DNA of 35,191 nt from Asparagopsis taxiformis (Eukaryota > Rhodophyta > Florideophyceae > Bonnemaisoniales > Bonnemaisoniaceae). The position numbers were made by a program, and so were the translations under genes. Under the pieces are notes generated by a model. That model saw only the letters and a list, made by a program, of their open reading frames with translations. It searched no databases and was not told where the DNA came from. Positions 10,141 to 19,972 of the stretch are shown one piece after another; position 1 is the first letter of the stretch; each line of letters opens with the position of its first letter. The stretch lies in the NCBI GenBank assembly GCA_030407315.1, contig JALQPE010001852.1, positions 1 through 35,191 on the forward strand. Direction: 5' to 3'.

Positions 10141-10930
10141 AACCAGTGTCGGGGCTGGTTGTAAACCAGTGGGTAGGCCGGTTTCAACCAGCTGATGTGC
10201 TGGTTTTCAACCAGCACTCACTGTGCCTGGAACCAGCCTGCCCACTGGTTTACAACCAGCCCCGACACTCTCTGTACTACCGCACTCGCTGGAATGACCC
10301 ATCACTAGGACTAGACGATACCTCTGGTTTTAAACCATCCCATACTGGCCCAGACACACTGGTTGCAAACCAGCCCTGCTACTGTACTCTACCACTACAA
10401 ATTCTAGTTTATTTCTACTCGCTAGCAAACATATATCCACTGGGCCCACTGGTTGCACACCAGCGTCACGCTGCACTGCACCCTCTGGAACTTATCCATC
10501 ATCTCTCAGCTGGCACCCTCTGGTAATATTCCATCATCACCACTGGTATATTCCACTCCATTGGCTGGTTTACGTCCATATCACCTCCTAAATTTAACCA
10601 GCACAGTACGCTGGATCATAACCACCGTCCGACCCACCGCCGTGGCCTGGTGCAAACCAGTACCCCCTGGCCAAACCATCCAATCCACTGGTTTTCAACC
10701 AGGCCACCCGTACTGTACAAGCACTGGAATTTCACCAGCAAATTTACTAAAATATTAGATGGCGCTTATCCAGAGGTTGGGGATCGATTTAACCAGCGAC
10801 GTCGCCTGGTTTTTCACCACTGTACGAACTAAAATCTGGGCTGGAAAAATAGCCATTTTTGCTCATGCTGTGTTCTGGTGCATGGCAAGGTAAAGAATGG
10901 TAGTATACTAGTTGCAACCAGTGTACCTTC
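10141..10930. repeat. Cluster of CTGGTT...AACCAG palindromes
   Basis: Many copies of a short palindrome made of CTGGTT, a 2-4-nt centre and AACCAG. Full or near-full copies lie near 10154, 10200, 10245, 10350, 10449, 10687 and 10806, with half-sites between. Centres vary (GTA, TTC, GCA) while the arms persist, as expected for protein-binding sites or repeated short insertions. The cluster ends shortly before transposase B, so it could be its subterminal repeat region: CACTA elements carry arrays of short motifs bound by a transposon protein. It is not CRISPR, since there are no uniform spacers. Confidence 0.8.
10145..10269. repeat. Nested inverted repeat, 34-bp arms
   Basis: Arms 10145-10178 and 10236-10269 match with one mismatch in 34. 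Each arm contains its own CTGGTT/AACCAG palindrome, and the 57-nt centre contains another (GTGCTGG...CCAGCAC), so it is a palindrome of palindromes. Confidence 0.9.
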
Positions 10931-10972
10931 GCAAGTCGCGAAGGGCGCTGGACCCCTGGCGTTGAGGTCCTA

Positions 10973-11089
10973 AAATTTGGTAATTTTTTTCGCTCCGAAA
11001 TTACTGCAGTAAAAAGCGATCTAGCAAAGTGCACCAACCTAGATCACTTTTTACTGCAGTAATTTCGGAGCGAAAAAATTATCAAATTT
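10973..11089. repeat. Long hairpin upstream of transposase B, about 50-bp arms
   Basis: Arms 10973-11024 and 11039-11089 with a 14-nt loop. They are nearly perfect across TTTCGCTCCGAAATTACTGC and its complement, with a few mismatches and a one-base length difference. It lies 227 bp before the ATG of transposase B. It may be a transposon end, a regulatory structure or a foldback insertion. Confidence 0.9.
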
Positions 11090-11315
11090 CAACATCTCCC
11101 GTTCCATGAATGATTGCTGTTTATGGGTAGTATAGTCGTATGTGCAACTGAGCAAGGTAATAGTTAAACTATTAGACTGTAACGGTCGACTTATTCATGT
11201 TCTCCCTTTCTACAGCTTTATATCTGTGTGTTTCGTTTCTATGCTCACTACAGCAAGGCCTACACGCGGTCCCTCACACACATATCAGAGCCTGCAAATT
11301 GTTTGTCATCGAGAC

Positions 11316-12176
11316 ATGGCAAGACCAAGAAAGTCTAGGACTGGCCTACGACTACGATACAACAATGTATACCCTGGTCGTAATCGGGCTCGGCGTTCGA
11401 CTACCAGAACAGTTTCTGACCCTTTCTCCGTCCATCACATGGGCTGGAGACCAATGCAAAACCCTCTTCCTCCCCCACAAATAGACCATGACAGCACTTT
11501 GAACATTCCCCAGAATCCAAATGCTATCAACCACCGGCTCCCAGATGCAACACCCCCTTCCTCCCCTGTCCTGGATACGTCTACAACTGGGAACAATAGC
11601 TTGCATGCTATTGCTATGGTACCCATGGATACCACTGTCTCTCTGGAGTACGCAAAAAGCGAAGAGGGAAACACCCTGCCACCTCCAGCAGTTGAAAACC
11701 TATCCACCATTCCCGACCATTGTGATATGATACTTCCTTCTAGGAGTGAACCTGCTTCTGCTGTTGCGACAGTTCCTACTGAATTCCATCACGATAGTTC
11801 TGACGAACCCGATGATGTATTCTCAGAACATGTTACCATGTCGAATGATAAAGACCTGCTACTACAGGAGGAGATAGAGTCTAAACTTCTCATCTCTTCT
11901 CCTTTCATCTTCAATACGTCCAATCCATCCAAAGCTCGCAATTACATGACACAATGGACTACGCTGTATACTGTCGCAAAGCTGACAGGCTCCACAAAAA
12001 GTACTGCCGCTAGCTTGCAGGAAGATCGTGTTTTGTTCGATTTCGCGAGAAAAGGCTCAACGAATAAACATGTTCAGCAAGGTCTGCCTCATTATTCGAC
12101 AATAGTGCGTAAGGTGAGACCGTGGCTATTCTACAATGCATGGTTGCGTTCAGAAACCGTTTATTTTCCTGTAAAC
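11316..12176 (+). pseudogene. Transposase B, N-terminal part, interrupted by a chromovirus
   Basis: The ATG at 11316 starts MARPRKSRTGLRLRY, aligned with copy A; the frame is also open upstream to 11142, but similarity with A begins here. About 287 residues are read without a frameshift: a basic N terminus, a Pro/Ser/Thr-rich low-complexity region, an acidic stretch (HDSSDEPDDVFSE), then the conserved block KARNYMTQWTTLYTVAKLTG ... HYSTIVRKVRPWLFYNAWLR ending FPVN, where the retrotransposon enters. The missing part resumes in frame at 22932. This copy is much better preserved than A, so it is the better reference for the family. Confidence 0.75.
12172..12176. repeat. Left target-site duplication of the chromovirus (TAAAC)
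   Basis: TAAAC immediately before the TGTGGAAC end of the LTR, repeated at 22927-22931. Confidence 0.9.
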
Positions 12177-12835
12177 TGTGGAACAACGTTAGTTCTAGAT
12201 AGCTGGTACGAGCTACGGACACGCTGTCCTTACGAAACGAAACGAGCAGTCCACCCGCTGGTGATTTTGACTGTATGTTAGAACGGTAGAAGGTAGAGTG
12301 GTTAGCGAGTAGACACGAGCGTCACGACGCAACAATCCACGCGAGGATTACGTTAGCACACGAGGTGGCACGTCACCGGAGGCGCTCTCGACCAAGCCCG
12401 GAGGCACTACACGCAATCAGCCTTACGTGCGGCGATGGGTAGGGAGTACGCAGCTCGACGGAGACGAAGCCTCGTTAGGCAAAACGTAAACGTAAACGTA
12501 GAAGTCAGTCGTAGACTAGAGCCGTTGCTCGATCGTTGTCTTGTCCCCTTTCCCTCCCGGCACGATGCCAATACCTATATGGCCACGATGGCATCGCTTT
12601 ACAGTGTAAACACTGCTCGTAACGTCCCCGAATGGGAAAGGACCTTGTGGGTCACACGTAGGGACCCGTTGGTCCGTTGGCCGTTGCCAATACGTTCGTT
12701 GCACACGTGTGCCGGTTGCGCGCGCGCATGCGCCAGCAATGTTCGTGCATTGCTGTCGCCGGTCGTATCCGCCGAAATTCGAATTCCGCGGAAAACGTAA
12801 ATATTTGCAATTTCGGAATTGCCACGTATACTACA
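12177..12835 (-). repeat. 3' LTR of the chromovirus (659 bp)
   Basis: On the element's own strand it starts TGTAGTATACG and ends GTTCCACA-type sequence. Versus the other LTR I see two substitutions and one 2-bp length difference, all in the outer 40 bases at the U5 end (12177-12215); the rest matches base for base where I compared it. Includes three tandem ACGTAA units at about 12484-12500 and the 12-bp palindrome GCACACGTGTGC. Confidence 0.93.
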
Positions 12836-12850
12836 CAGCCCCACCCCCAC
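12836..12850 (-). other. Polypurine tract
   Basis: On the minus strand GTGGGGGTGGGGCTG lies directly before the 3' LTR start TGTAGT. This is the position and composition expected for the plus-strand DNA primer of an LTR retrotransposon. Confidence 0.8.
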
Positions 12851-15382
12851 ACGTGGACGTCCCGGCCACGCGAGGCCCGTCAGGACGCGCCGGAGACACG
12901 GGGCCGTGGCGCCTTTTCGGGTACAACTGCGGGCGTGGCAGTTGTCCCGAAAAATCTCGTTGAAACGGACATGGCCCGGTTGGCTGATCGAATCGCCACG
13001 GTGCCGGAGCGCGCGCGTGCGCTCCGGCTCTTTCGTAATCATCGCGGCCCGCCCGTTGGCGTCGTACGTCAATGCCTCGCTTAGGCGTTTCCCTGCAACG
13101 GATGCAGTGTCCAATTCCACCACGCGGGTGTGCTTCAACTCAGCGCGATACGAGCGCAGGCCGCGGCCTTTTCGTGAATCTGCCAGCGGGCATTACGACA
13201 ACGGTCGTCTGCAGCGGGGGAGGGGTTAGCGTTAAGCCCCTCCCCACAATTTTTTTGTTGTGGCGTCTACCCCGTCGGGTGTCGTAAGGCTTACGTAGCC
13301 CGTGCTTCGAGTTCGCGGCGGCGCGTGCCCGTTGGCAGGTTCGTATCACACGCAATTATTCGGCAAAGCGGCGGCGCGTAGCGGCGGCTATTCACTGCGA
13401 GTGGTACGTTAACCTCGATCATAGAGCCCGTTGGCGTGCGTATCATTTAGTAACTAACTCGAAAATCGTTTCCGCCGTCGTTTCTCGTTCGGATAACCCC
13501 GTCGGGTGTCGAATTTTGTTGAGCATTCGAGCTCCTTAGCGCGTAGCACATCGGTGCCAATTTTAATTTTGCTCCGATGAGCTTGGCGGAAAATTCGTCG
13601 AACATCAGACCGACGCGCACGTGAGTCGGTTTGACGTTCTACGCCGTGGCGTGTACGCGGCGGCGCGTCGCAGTACGTTGCGGTTTCGTTGACGACGTGG
13701 TGGCCGGCGGGCTTGGCTTTTCGTATAGCCGTTGACGTTACTAGCGCCGTCGCGCTTCGCGTTGCCGCGGCTTCACGTTGGCCAGTGGCGATATCATTTT
13801 GTAACTATCTCGGAATTCGTTTCCGCCGTCGTTCCTCGTGCGGATAACCCCATCGGGTGTCTAATTCCGTTGAGCGTTCGAGCTCTCTGGCACGTAGCAC
13901 GTCGGTGCAAATTTTAATTTGCTCCGATGAGCTGGGTGAAAAATTTCGTCGAACGTCAGACCGACGCGCGTGTGAGTCGGTTTGACGTTCTACGCCGTGG
14001 CGTGTACGCAGTAATTCGTCGCAGTACGTTGCGGTTTCGTTGACGACGTGGTGGCCGGCGGGCTTGGCTTTTCGTATAGCCGTTGACGTCATTAGCGCCG
14101 TCGCGCTTCGCGTTGCCGCGGCTTCACGTTAGCCGGTGGCGCAATCGTTGCGCTAGTCCGCTTCGTGTAGTGGCGTCGTTCGCCGCGGCGTCCGAGGAGC
14201 GTTTCGTTAGCTCATTCGTTATGTGGTGCGACGTGCACCTGGGCATACGTAATGCTCGCCCTCTACGCCGTTGCGTAATTCCGTTTATTCGACTTGCGAA
14301 CCCGACGGGGACGCGATTGACGCAGTCGCTTCGCATGCCCGCGGGCGTTTGAAGCTGTTACGTGAGCCAACTTTTCGTCGGCTTGTTGCCTTCAGCTGTG
14401 CCGTTTACGTTGGCTACCAGCTTGTACGCCGTTGCGTATTCGTGTTTCGTTACGTGCGTTCGACTAGCCGGCGGGCTTTTCGCTTTCGCGCGTCGTTCGT
14501 TATGCCCGCGTGGCAGGACACCGTTGTGTCGTTCCGTGGTTGCCGTACGTGGCTACAGCGTTCGGCGTCGTGCCTCACGATGGCGATACAGTTCGCCGTC
14601 CGTCGTCGCGGCCTCGTTGGCTCGTCGTTCGCACGCTTTACTCGCGCGCTTCGTGCGCTGAGACCCGTTGGTCTAATTCGTCGGCTAACGTATAGCTTCG
14701 TTCCGCTTCGTGCGGGGAGTTTCGTAATGAGGCCGTTGCCATCTTCGCTGGGGACGCGTCCGTCCTACGTCGTTTCTCCGCCTACCGGCGTCACGTTGCC
14801 GTTAGCTCGCGAGCTGTTTGGCGTTGACCTCGTTGGTCGATGTGACTCGTTGTCAGCGGCTGTCCACGGGGACGTACGATGGCTCACGTGACATGCCAAA
14901 ATTACGAAATTTTCGGGGCACGCGTGTCCCGAGATTTTGCCGGGTTAGCGCACTGTAATCGGCCCGATTTTTCGTACCGTGCGTCCATGGCCCGTTGGCC
15001 CTCGTATAATTTTTCGCGCGAAAAATCTGACGTGTTGTCCGTCCGTGGCCCGTGGTGTCGTCACCTTTGCCCGTGGGACGGTCAACACTGTCGAGCCAGT
15101 CGTGGCTCTTCACATCGTGTGAATCGTCCGCGCGTGGACTCGTCGTCCAATCTTTCGTTGGCGCTCGTGCCTCCACCAACGTATGGTGTCGAAAACGAAA
15201 AGAGCGACGGCTCTAGCACGCATTGCGCCCCCCCAACGCAAGGGTGGACGTCCCGGCCACTCGTTGTGCCTTCGCTTCTCGTTCGTGCGGCTCGTCGCCT
15301 TCGTTTGTTGCATCGTGCAACGTTGCGCACGCGTGCGCTTAACCCGACGCTCGTGTGCGTTTTCGGGGGCCGTCGTGGCCTT
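12851..15382 (-). other. Non-coding spacer between pol and the 3' LTR
   Basis: About 2.5 kb with no recognisable domain on either strand. The open frames here are short or antisense and lack envelope-like features (no signal peptide plus transmembrane pair). It contains a 350-bp tandem duplication, several CCCGTTGG words, and the 17-mer GTGGACGTCCCGGCCAC at both ends (about 12852 and 15243). Confidence 0.6.
13441..14141. repeat. Tandem duplication, period about 351 bp
   Basis: Copy 1 (13441-13790) and copy 2 (13792-14141) share long blocks such as CGACGTGGTGGCCGGCGGGC and GTCGCGCTTCGCGTTGCCGC, with scattered substitutions. They have diverged more than the LTRs, so the duplication predates this insertion. 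Confidence 0.88.
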
Positions 15383-18300
15383 TCACGTTGTCGCTCGTCG
15401 CACGCGTGCGAAGTATCGAGAGACGCTCTCTTCAGATACGTTCCGGCGGGGCTCCCACGTAGGGTTACGATACCCGACCCACTTCACGAGGAAGTCTAGG
15501 GTGCCGTCATCGTTTACGCGATGGTTCAGTAGGTCGTCTACTACATACGCCGGACCATCGCGGTTCTTGTCGAGGTCTGCCTCGGTGGCATCGTATGGCT
15601 CCGGCGGGGGCGCGTTCGCCGGCGTTGGCGCGTACGCAACGCGGTCCGAGTTGACACGTTCAACTACGTCTCCTCGTTGGATGACGAACGTTCGTACGTC
15701 GTTACGTAGTACGCGGAACGGTCCCAACGCGTGGTTGCCGAGCTTCGTGCCCTTCGTGGTCCCGTCCGTCGGGTCGATGAATACGTATTCTCCCGCGCGG
15801 ATGTTTCGATTCGAGACACGGACTCGCTTATCGAAATTTCGTTTATAACGTGCCTGCGCGGCCTTCAGCGCTCGATACGCGTTATCCATCGTTGCGGCGA
15901 GCTCACGAACGTAAGTGGCTCGCCCTCCCCCGTCGGGTAGTTCGCGGTTCGTTACCGACGTGTGTAGCGCCAACGGTGGCGGTGGATTCGTGAGAATCAA
16001 GTCGAAGGGCGTCGTGCCCGTGCTCGAATGCACATGCGTGTTGTACGCAAACGTTAACGCCGATGCGTATCGATCCCAGTCGTTCTGGTTTTCGTTCACG
16101 TAATTGCGCAGCATTGCCAGGATCGTCCTGTTGTAGCGCTCCACCTGCCCGTTCGTTTGGGGGTGGTACGTCGACGTAAAGACGTTCGTTACGCCAATCT
16201 CGTTGCAAACGCGCTGGAAGAACTTAGCAGCGAACTGCTTTCCGTTATCGCTTATGAGCGTCCGTGGGGGTCCATACGAGAAGACCCATGCGTAGACGAA
16301 CGCGCTCGCCACGTTGGCGGAATCGATATTACGTAGAGGTACGACTCTGGTTAGCTTCGTGAAGCGGTCCGTTATCACGAGAATAAATCGGTTACCACGC
16401 GTGGTCTTCGTAAGCGGACCTAGTATGTCGATGCATAGGTCTCGCAACGGCTCCGTAGCCGGAAATAAACGTAACGGGTTCGTCCGTTTGCGAAGCTTCA
16501 CGCGGTTCTTCGCACATCCAACGCAGTTTCGTACCGTTGCGTGGATGTCGGCGGCCATCGCGGGCCAGTAGTACGTCCTCCGTAGGGTATAGTACATACG
16601 CGTTTGCCCGGGATGTCCAGCGAGGACGTGGTGGTGCGTTAACTCCAGCAGCCGCGGCCGTAACGAAGCCGGCACAACGATTTGTGTACGTTCCTCATCG
16701 TGAGGGTTCCGGCGTCGGAGTAGGCCATCGTGGCCTTCGAAGAATGCAGCGTCCTGCGTCTCGGACTGTCGTGTCAGTATCGTTTGACAGAACGCGTCCT
16801 CGCGTTGAGCTTCGATAAGCTCGTCCCTCGTAATGGGAAGCTGGACGTCAGCTGGTGGCACGCGTGCCGAATCGTCTTCAGCAGCGCGCTGTTCGTCGAG
16901 GAAATCCGGTTCCTCGTCAAGAACGTCATCGAGCGACGCGTCGCGGTTGAACTCGAGGCCATCGTGGCCAGCCGTCGTGGCTGATGTTCGTTCATCACGA
17001 GTCTCGTTCGACGGGTCGTCGTGACCCCTGGCATTCGTTGCCTTTTTACGTACGGACGTCGTTCGTCCTTGCCCATTTCGTGTGGGTTGTCGCCGACTGC
17101 GAGTCGTCACGAGGACCGCGTCCCCGTACGATGGTACGTCATCGTCGACGGGCCGACCGTCGTCATACGTAGATATCACACGTGATAAAGCGTCAGGTAC
17201 CTGGTGCACGCGCCCAGGCCTGTACGTAACTTCGAAATCGAATTCGGCAACGCGTAGCCTCCATCGTAGTAGTCGTCCGGACGCGTCCGTTAACGTCATC
17301 AGCCAACGTAAGGCTTCGTGATCCGTACGTACGGTAAATCGTTGACCCTCTACGTAGGGTCGGAGCGACGTTATCGCCCAGACGACGGAGTAACACTCGC
17401 GCTCGGTCGCCGAGTAACCACGTTCGGTTTCGTTAAGGGTCTTCGACCAGTACCCAATCGGCACCCATTCGTTGGGTTTATCTTCGTTCTGCTGTTGGAG
17501 CAACGTAGCTCCCAGCTGATACGCCGACGCGTCGGTATCGATCATGAACGGACGTCCCGCCTTCGGAAGGTGCAATACTGGTGGCGACACCAGTATTGTC
17601 TTCAACGTTTCGAACGCATTCGTTTGCGCGTCCGTTGGGTTCGTCCAATCGGGGGAAGCGTCCTTCTTCAACATCGTGTTGAGTGGCCGAGCGATCTCGG
17701 CATACGCCTTTACGAAACGGCGGTAAACGTTGGCCGCGCCCAAAAACGATCGACATTGCGTCTTGTCGCGTGGGAACGTAGCCGTACGAAAGGCTTCCTT
17801 GTTCCGTGCTGCAACGTGCAGCTTCCCTGGGGTAATCACGTGCCCCAGGTAGTCAACTCGTGGTTGAAAGAACGAGCACTTCGTGAGCTTTAACGTTACT
17901 CCCGCTGCGCGTAGCAGGGAAAGCACCTGGTCAACGTGACCCAGGTGAGACTCGAGGTCTTTCGAAAAGACGATTACGTCGTCTAAGTAGACCAGGCACG
18001 ATTGCCAACGTACTCCGGAGAGGATGATGTCCAACGTCCGCTGAAACGTAGCGGGGGCATTTCGTAGCCCGAATGGCATTCGCACGTAGCGATACGTTCC
18101 CATGAAAGACGTAAACGTTGTCTTATCACGGTCCTCGGCGGAGACGGGCACTTGCCAGTAACCGGCGTTACAATCGAGTGTCGTGAAGATGGCGGCGTCG
18201 CCCAACGAATCGAGGCAATCTTCCATACGAGGAAGCGGGTACGAATCAGCGATCGTTTTCGCGTTCAAACGCCTGTAATCGACACAGAAACGTAAGGATC

Positions 18301-19972
18301 CGTCCTTCTTCGGCACCAACACGATTGGTGACGCCCATTCGCTGGACGCGGGTTCGATAACCCCTTCGTTGAGCATCTTCGTGATCTGCTCCTCGGCTAT
18401 CGTACGTAGAGCCGGACCCTGACGATAGGGCATTGAACGTATGGGCCGCGTGCCCGGTTCGAGTTCGATTCGATGCTCCGTAGCATTGATTTCGCCGAGG
18501 CGTCCGCTCGTCCACATTGCCGAATGTGTAGCCAGCATCTCGTTGATGCGCTTTCGTAAGTCCTCGTCGTCGAGGTGCGACAAATCGATTGTCGACTGCC
18601 AATCCGTGGCGGGGTCGTTCCCCTTTTCGTTGACCAACGGGTCTGGCGTTTCGTCGCCCAACCCGGTCGTATTTGTCCGCGTCGTCGCGTCGACTAGCGG
18701 TAGGTTCAAAACCTTCGCGAGGGCTTCGCCGCCCTCACGCTTGAGTGGGACGATTCCCAACGGGGAGCGTACCGCGTACGCAATCGTCGCGCCTTTCAGC
18801 AATTCGCGGTCCTTCTTCGTGAAGTTCGACACGATGATAGAGAACGACTCTCTCGGTCCTACGTCGACCACTCCGTTGGCTATGCGTAGCCCATGCCGGA
18901 ATTGCACCGACGCTTTCGGTTCGAGGAACACGAGTCCGGTCGCATCCGTCGTCACGTTGACGGTCCGTTGCGACATCGCCGGTACACGCGTGTACTTCGT
19001 CAGGCGAACCGAGAACGTTCGGCTCGGCCTATTCGAGGCCGCGTTACGCTCGCGGCGTTTCGGGGGCTCCACGTTTGGATTCGTCTCCTCCCCCTCCTCG
19101 TACGGAGTCGTCGTATCGCCCTCCGCGATAATGGGTATCGTATCCCCCCGATGGAGGTCGATTGTCTGCGCTCGACAGCGTATAGCATCGACATGCTTCG
19201 ACATGAACGACGTGCCCATTATAACGGGGACAGCCAGCGTGTCGGCTACGAAGAATTTTACGCGGAACAGCGAGTTCCCCAGCCTGACACGAAGCAGGAT
19301 GGCGCCTTCGATAGGCAAACGTCGCCCGTTGGCGTCTCCGAGCTTCGGTAGCTCTTCGTCACGTAGACAGCGGTCGACCCAGTCGTAGGGTAGTAAACTT
19401 GTTCGTATCAAGTTGTAGCCGCTGCACGTATCCATCGCGATGGTAATCGCCCTCATCACGTTGAGGTCTAGTCCTATCGTTCCGGACACGATATAATGCT
19501 TCGACGCAAGGAGGCACGTATGCCCGTCGAGGACCAACGGTTCGGTCCTGACCGGCGCGCGGTCTACGTCTTCGTTAGCGGTTCGTCGCTTCACCGCGTG
19601 AGCCCGTATGGCTTCTTTTGCGTCGACACGCTTCGTATAAGCCGCGTGCTTGGCTTTCTCGCGCTCGGAAGCGTCGTGCTTCCGGGTAGCGCGTCTCGCT
19701 CGTCTGCGAGGCTTCCTCTTCGTGTGAGGTTCGTTCGTCCCGTCGGACTTCGTTTCTTCCCTCACGTCGGGTGTCGTGTGACTCGAGTTGGCCTTCGCGG
19801 CCGTGAGCTTTACGTAACTCTCGTTCATCGGTGAGCCTGCGGAGGACCAATCATCGACGTCGGTCGTCCCCCTTTTACGTAAGGGTTCAGGCGATGTGGG
19901 TGGCTCGTGACCTACATCGCCTGGTCGTTTCCCGGCGCGGGGCCGTTCGACACGTTGTCGTCGTGAGCCCAC
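15383..19972 (-). CDS. pol: Pol polyprotein (protease, RT, RNase H, integrase, chromodomain)
   Basis: 1529 residues, uninterrupted. Protease near 175-255 with DTCSG at 181-185, a variant of the usual DTGA/DSGA. RT about 540-715 with catalytic YLDD at 662-665. RNase H from about 808 (IDTDAS) to 935. Integrase zinc finger H1114, H1120, C1150, C1153; integrase core D1182, D1242, E1278 (35 residues between the last two); then a GPF motif at 1417-1419. C-terminal chromodomain at about 1474-1525 (VDDLLNHRVNDDGTLDFLVKWVGY), which in chromoviruses steers integration to particular chromatin. The frame has no proper ATG at its start (the first codon is GTG inside the upstream ORF). It is entered by a -1 shift at 19927-19933, so it is made as a fusion with the gag/NC product. 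Residues upstream of the shift site are probably never translated in this frame. Confidence 0.95.
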   Translation of the reverse strand: MGSRRQRVERPRAGKRPGDVGHEPPTSPEPLRKRGTTDVDDWSSAGSPMNESYVKLTAAKANSSHTTPDVREETKSDGTNEPHTKRKPRRRARRATRKHDASEREKAKHAAYTKRVDAKEAIRAHAVKRRTANEDVDRAPVRTEPLVLDGHTCLLASKHYIVSGTIGLDLNVMRAITIAMDTCSGYNLIRTSLLPYDWVDRCLRDEELPKLGDANGRRLPIEGAILLRVRLGNSLFRVKFFVADTLAVPVIMGTSFMSKHVDAIRCRAQTIDLHRGDTIPIIAEGDTTTPYEEGEETNPNVEPPKRRERNAASNRPSRTFSVRLTKYTRVPAMSQRTVNVTTDATGLVFLEPKASVQFRHGLRIANGVVDVGPRESFSIIVSNFTKKDRELLKGATIAYAVRSPLGIVPLKREGGEALAKVLNLPLVDATTRTNTTGLGDETPDPLVNEKGNDPATDWQSTIDLSHLDDEDLRKRINEMLATHSAMWTSGRLGEINATEHRIELEPGTRPIRSMPYRQGPALRTIAEEQITKMLNEGVIEPASSEWASPIVLVPKKDGSLRFCVDYRRLNAKTIADSYPLPRMEDCLDSLGDAAIFTTLDCNAGYWQVPVSAEDRDKTTFTSFMGTYRYVRMPFGLRNAPATFQRTLDIILSGVRWQSCLVYLDDVIVFSKDLESHLGHVDQVLSLLRAAGVTLKLTKCSFFQPRVDYLGHVITPGKLHVAARNKEAFRTATFPRDKTQCRSFLGAANVYRRFVKAYAEIARPLNTMLKKDASPDWTNPTDAQTNAFETLKTILVSPPVLHLPKAGRPFMIDTDASAYQLGATLLQQQNEDKPNEWVPIGYWSKTLNETERGYSATERECYSVVWAITSLRPYVEGQRFTVRTDHEALRWLMTLTDASGRLLRWRLRVAEFDFEVTYRPGRVHQVPDALSRVISTYDDGRPVDDDVPSYGDAVLVTTRSRRQPTRNGQGRTTSVRKKATNARGHDDPSNETRDERTSATTAGHDGLEFNRDASLDDVLDEEPDFLDEQRAAEDDSARVPPADVQLPITRDELIEAQREDAFCQTILTRQSETQDAAFFEGHDGLLRRRNPHDEERTQIVVPASLRPRLLELTHHHVLAGHPGQTRMYYTLRRTYYWPAMAADIHATVRNCVGCAKNRVKLRKRTNPLRLFPATEPLRDLCIDILGPLTKTTRGNRFILVITDRFTKLTRVVPLRNIDSANVASAFVYAWVFSYGPPRTLISDNGKQFAAKFFQRVCNEIGVTNVFTSTYHPQTNGQVERYNRTILAMLRNYVNENQNDWDRYASALTFAYNTHVHSSTGTTPFDLILTNPPPPLALHTSVTNRELPDGGGRATYVRELAATMDNAYRALKAAQARYKRNFDKRVRVSNRNIRAGEYVFIDPTDGTTKGTKLGNHALGPFRVLRNDVRTFVIQRGDVVERVNSDRVAYAPTPANAPPPEPYDATEADLDKNRDGPAYVVDDLLNHRVNDDGTLDFLVKWVGYRNPTWEPRRNVSEESVSRYFARVRRATT
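19888..19933 (-). promoter_or_regulatory. Programmed -1 ribosomal frameshift signal (heptamer plus hairpin)
   Basis: On the minus strand the heptamer GGGAAAC lies at 19933-19927 and is phased G GGA AAC in the zinc-knuckle frame, the canonical X XXY YYZ arrangement. Three bases later a perfect 10-bp stem (CAGGCGATGT / ACATCGCCTG; plus-strand 19914-19923 and 19888-19897) closes a 16-nt loop. A shift back by one base reads GGG AAA CGA and enters pol exactly. Without a shift the ribosome stops 12 bases later at a TAG inside the stem. Confidence 0.9.

Noticed and set aside
10141..10930. Possible CRISPR-like array
   Set aside because: Spacing and repeat length are irregular, the motifs are short palindromes, and the setting is eukaryotic transposon DNA.
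12435..12800. 121-residue frame inside the LTR, repeated identically at 22526-22891
   Set aside because: Identity reflects the recent LTR duplication, not protein conservation, and it runs antisense to the element's transcript.
14271..14891. 206-residue plus-strand frame in the chromovirus spacer
   Set aside because: Antisense to the element, Arg/Val/Ser-biased as expected from GC-rich noncoding DNA, and no motif.
15183..15848. 221-residue plus-strand frame
   Set aside because: Overlaps the integrase/chromodomain end of pol on the other strand; a shadow frame.
18441..19388. 315-residue plus-strand frame
   Set aside because: Lies antisense to the protease/RT region of pol and has no domain signature.
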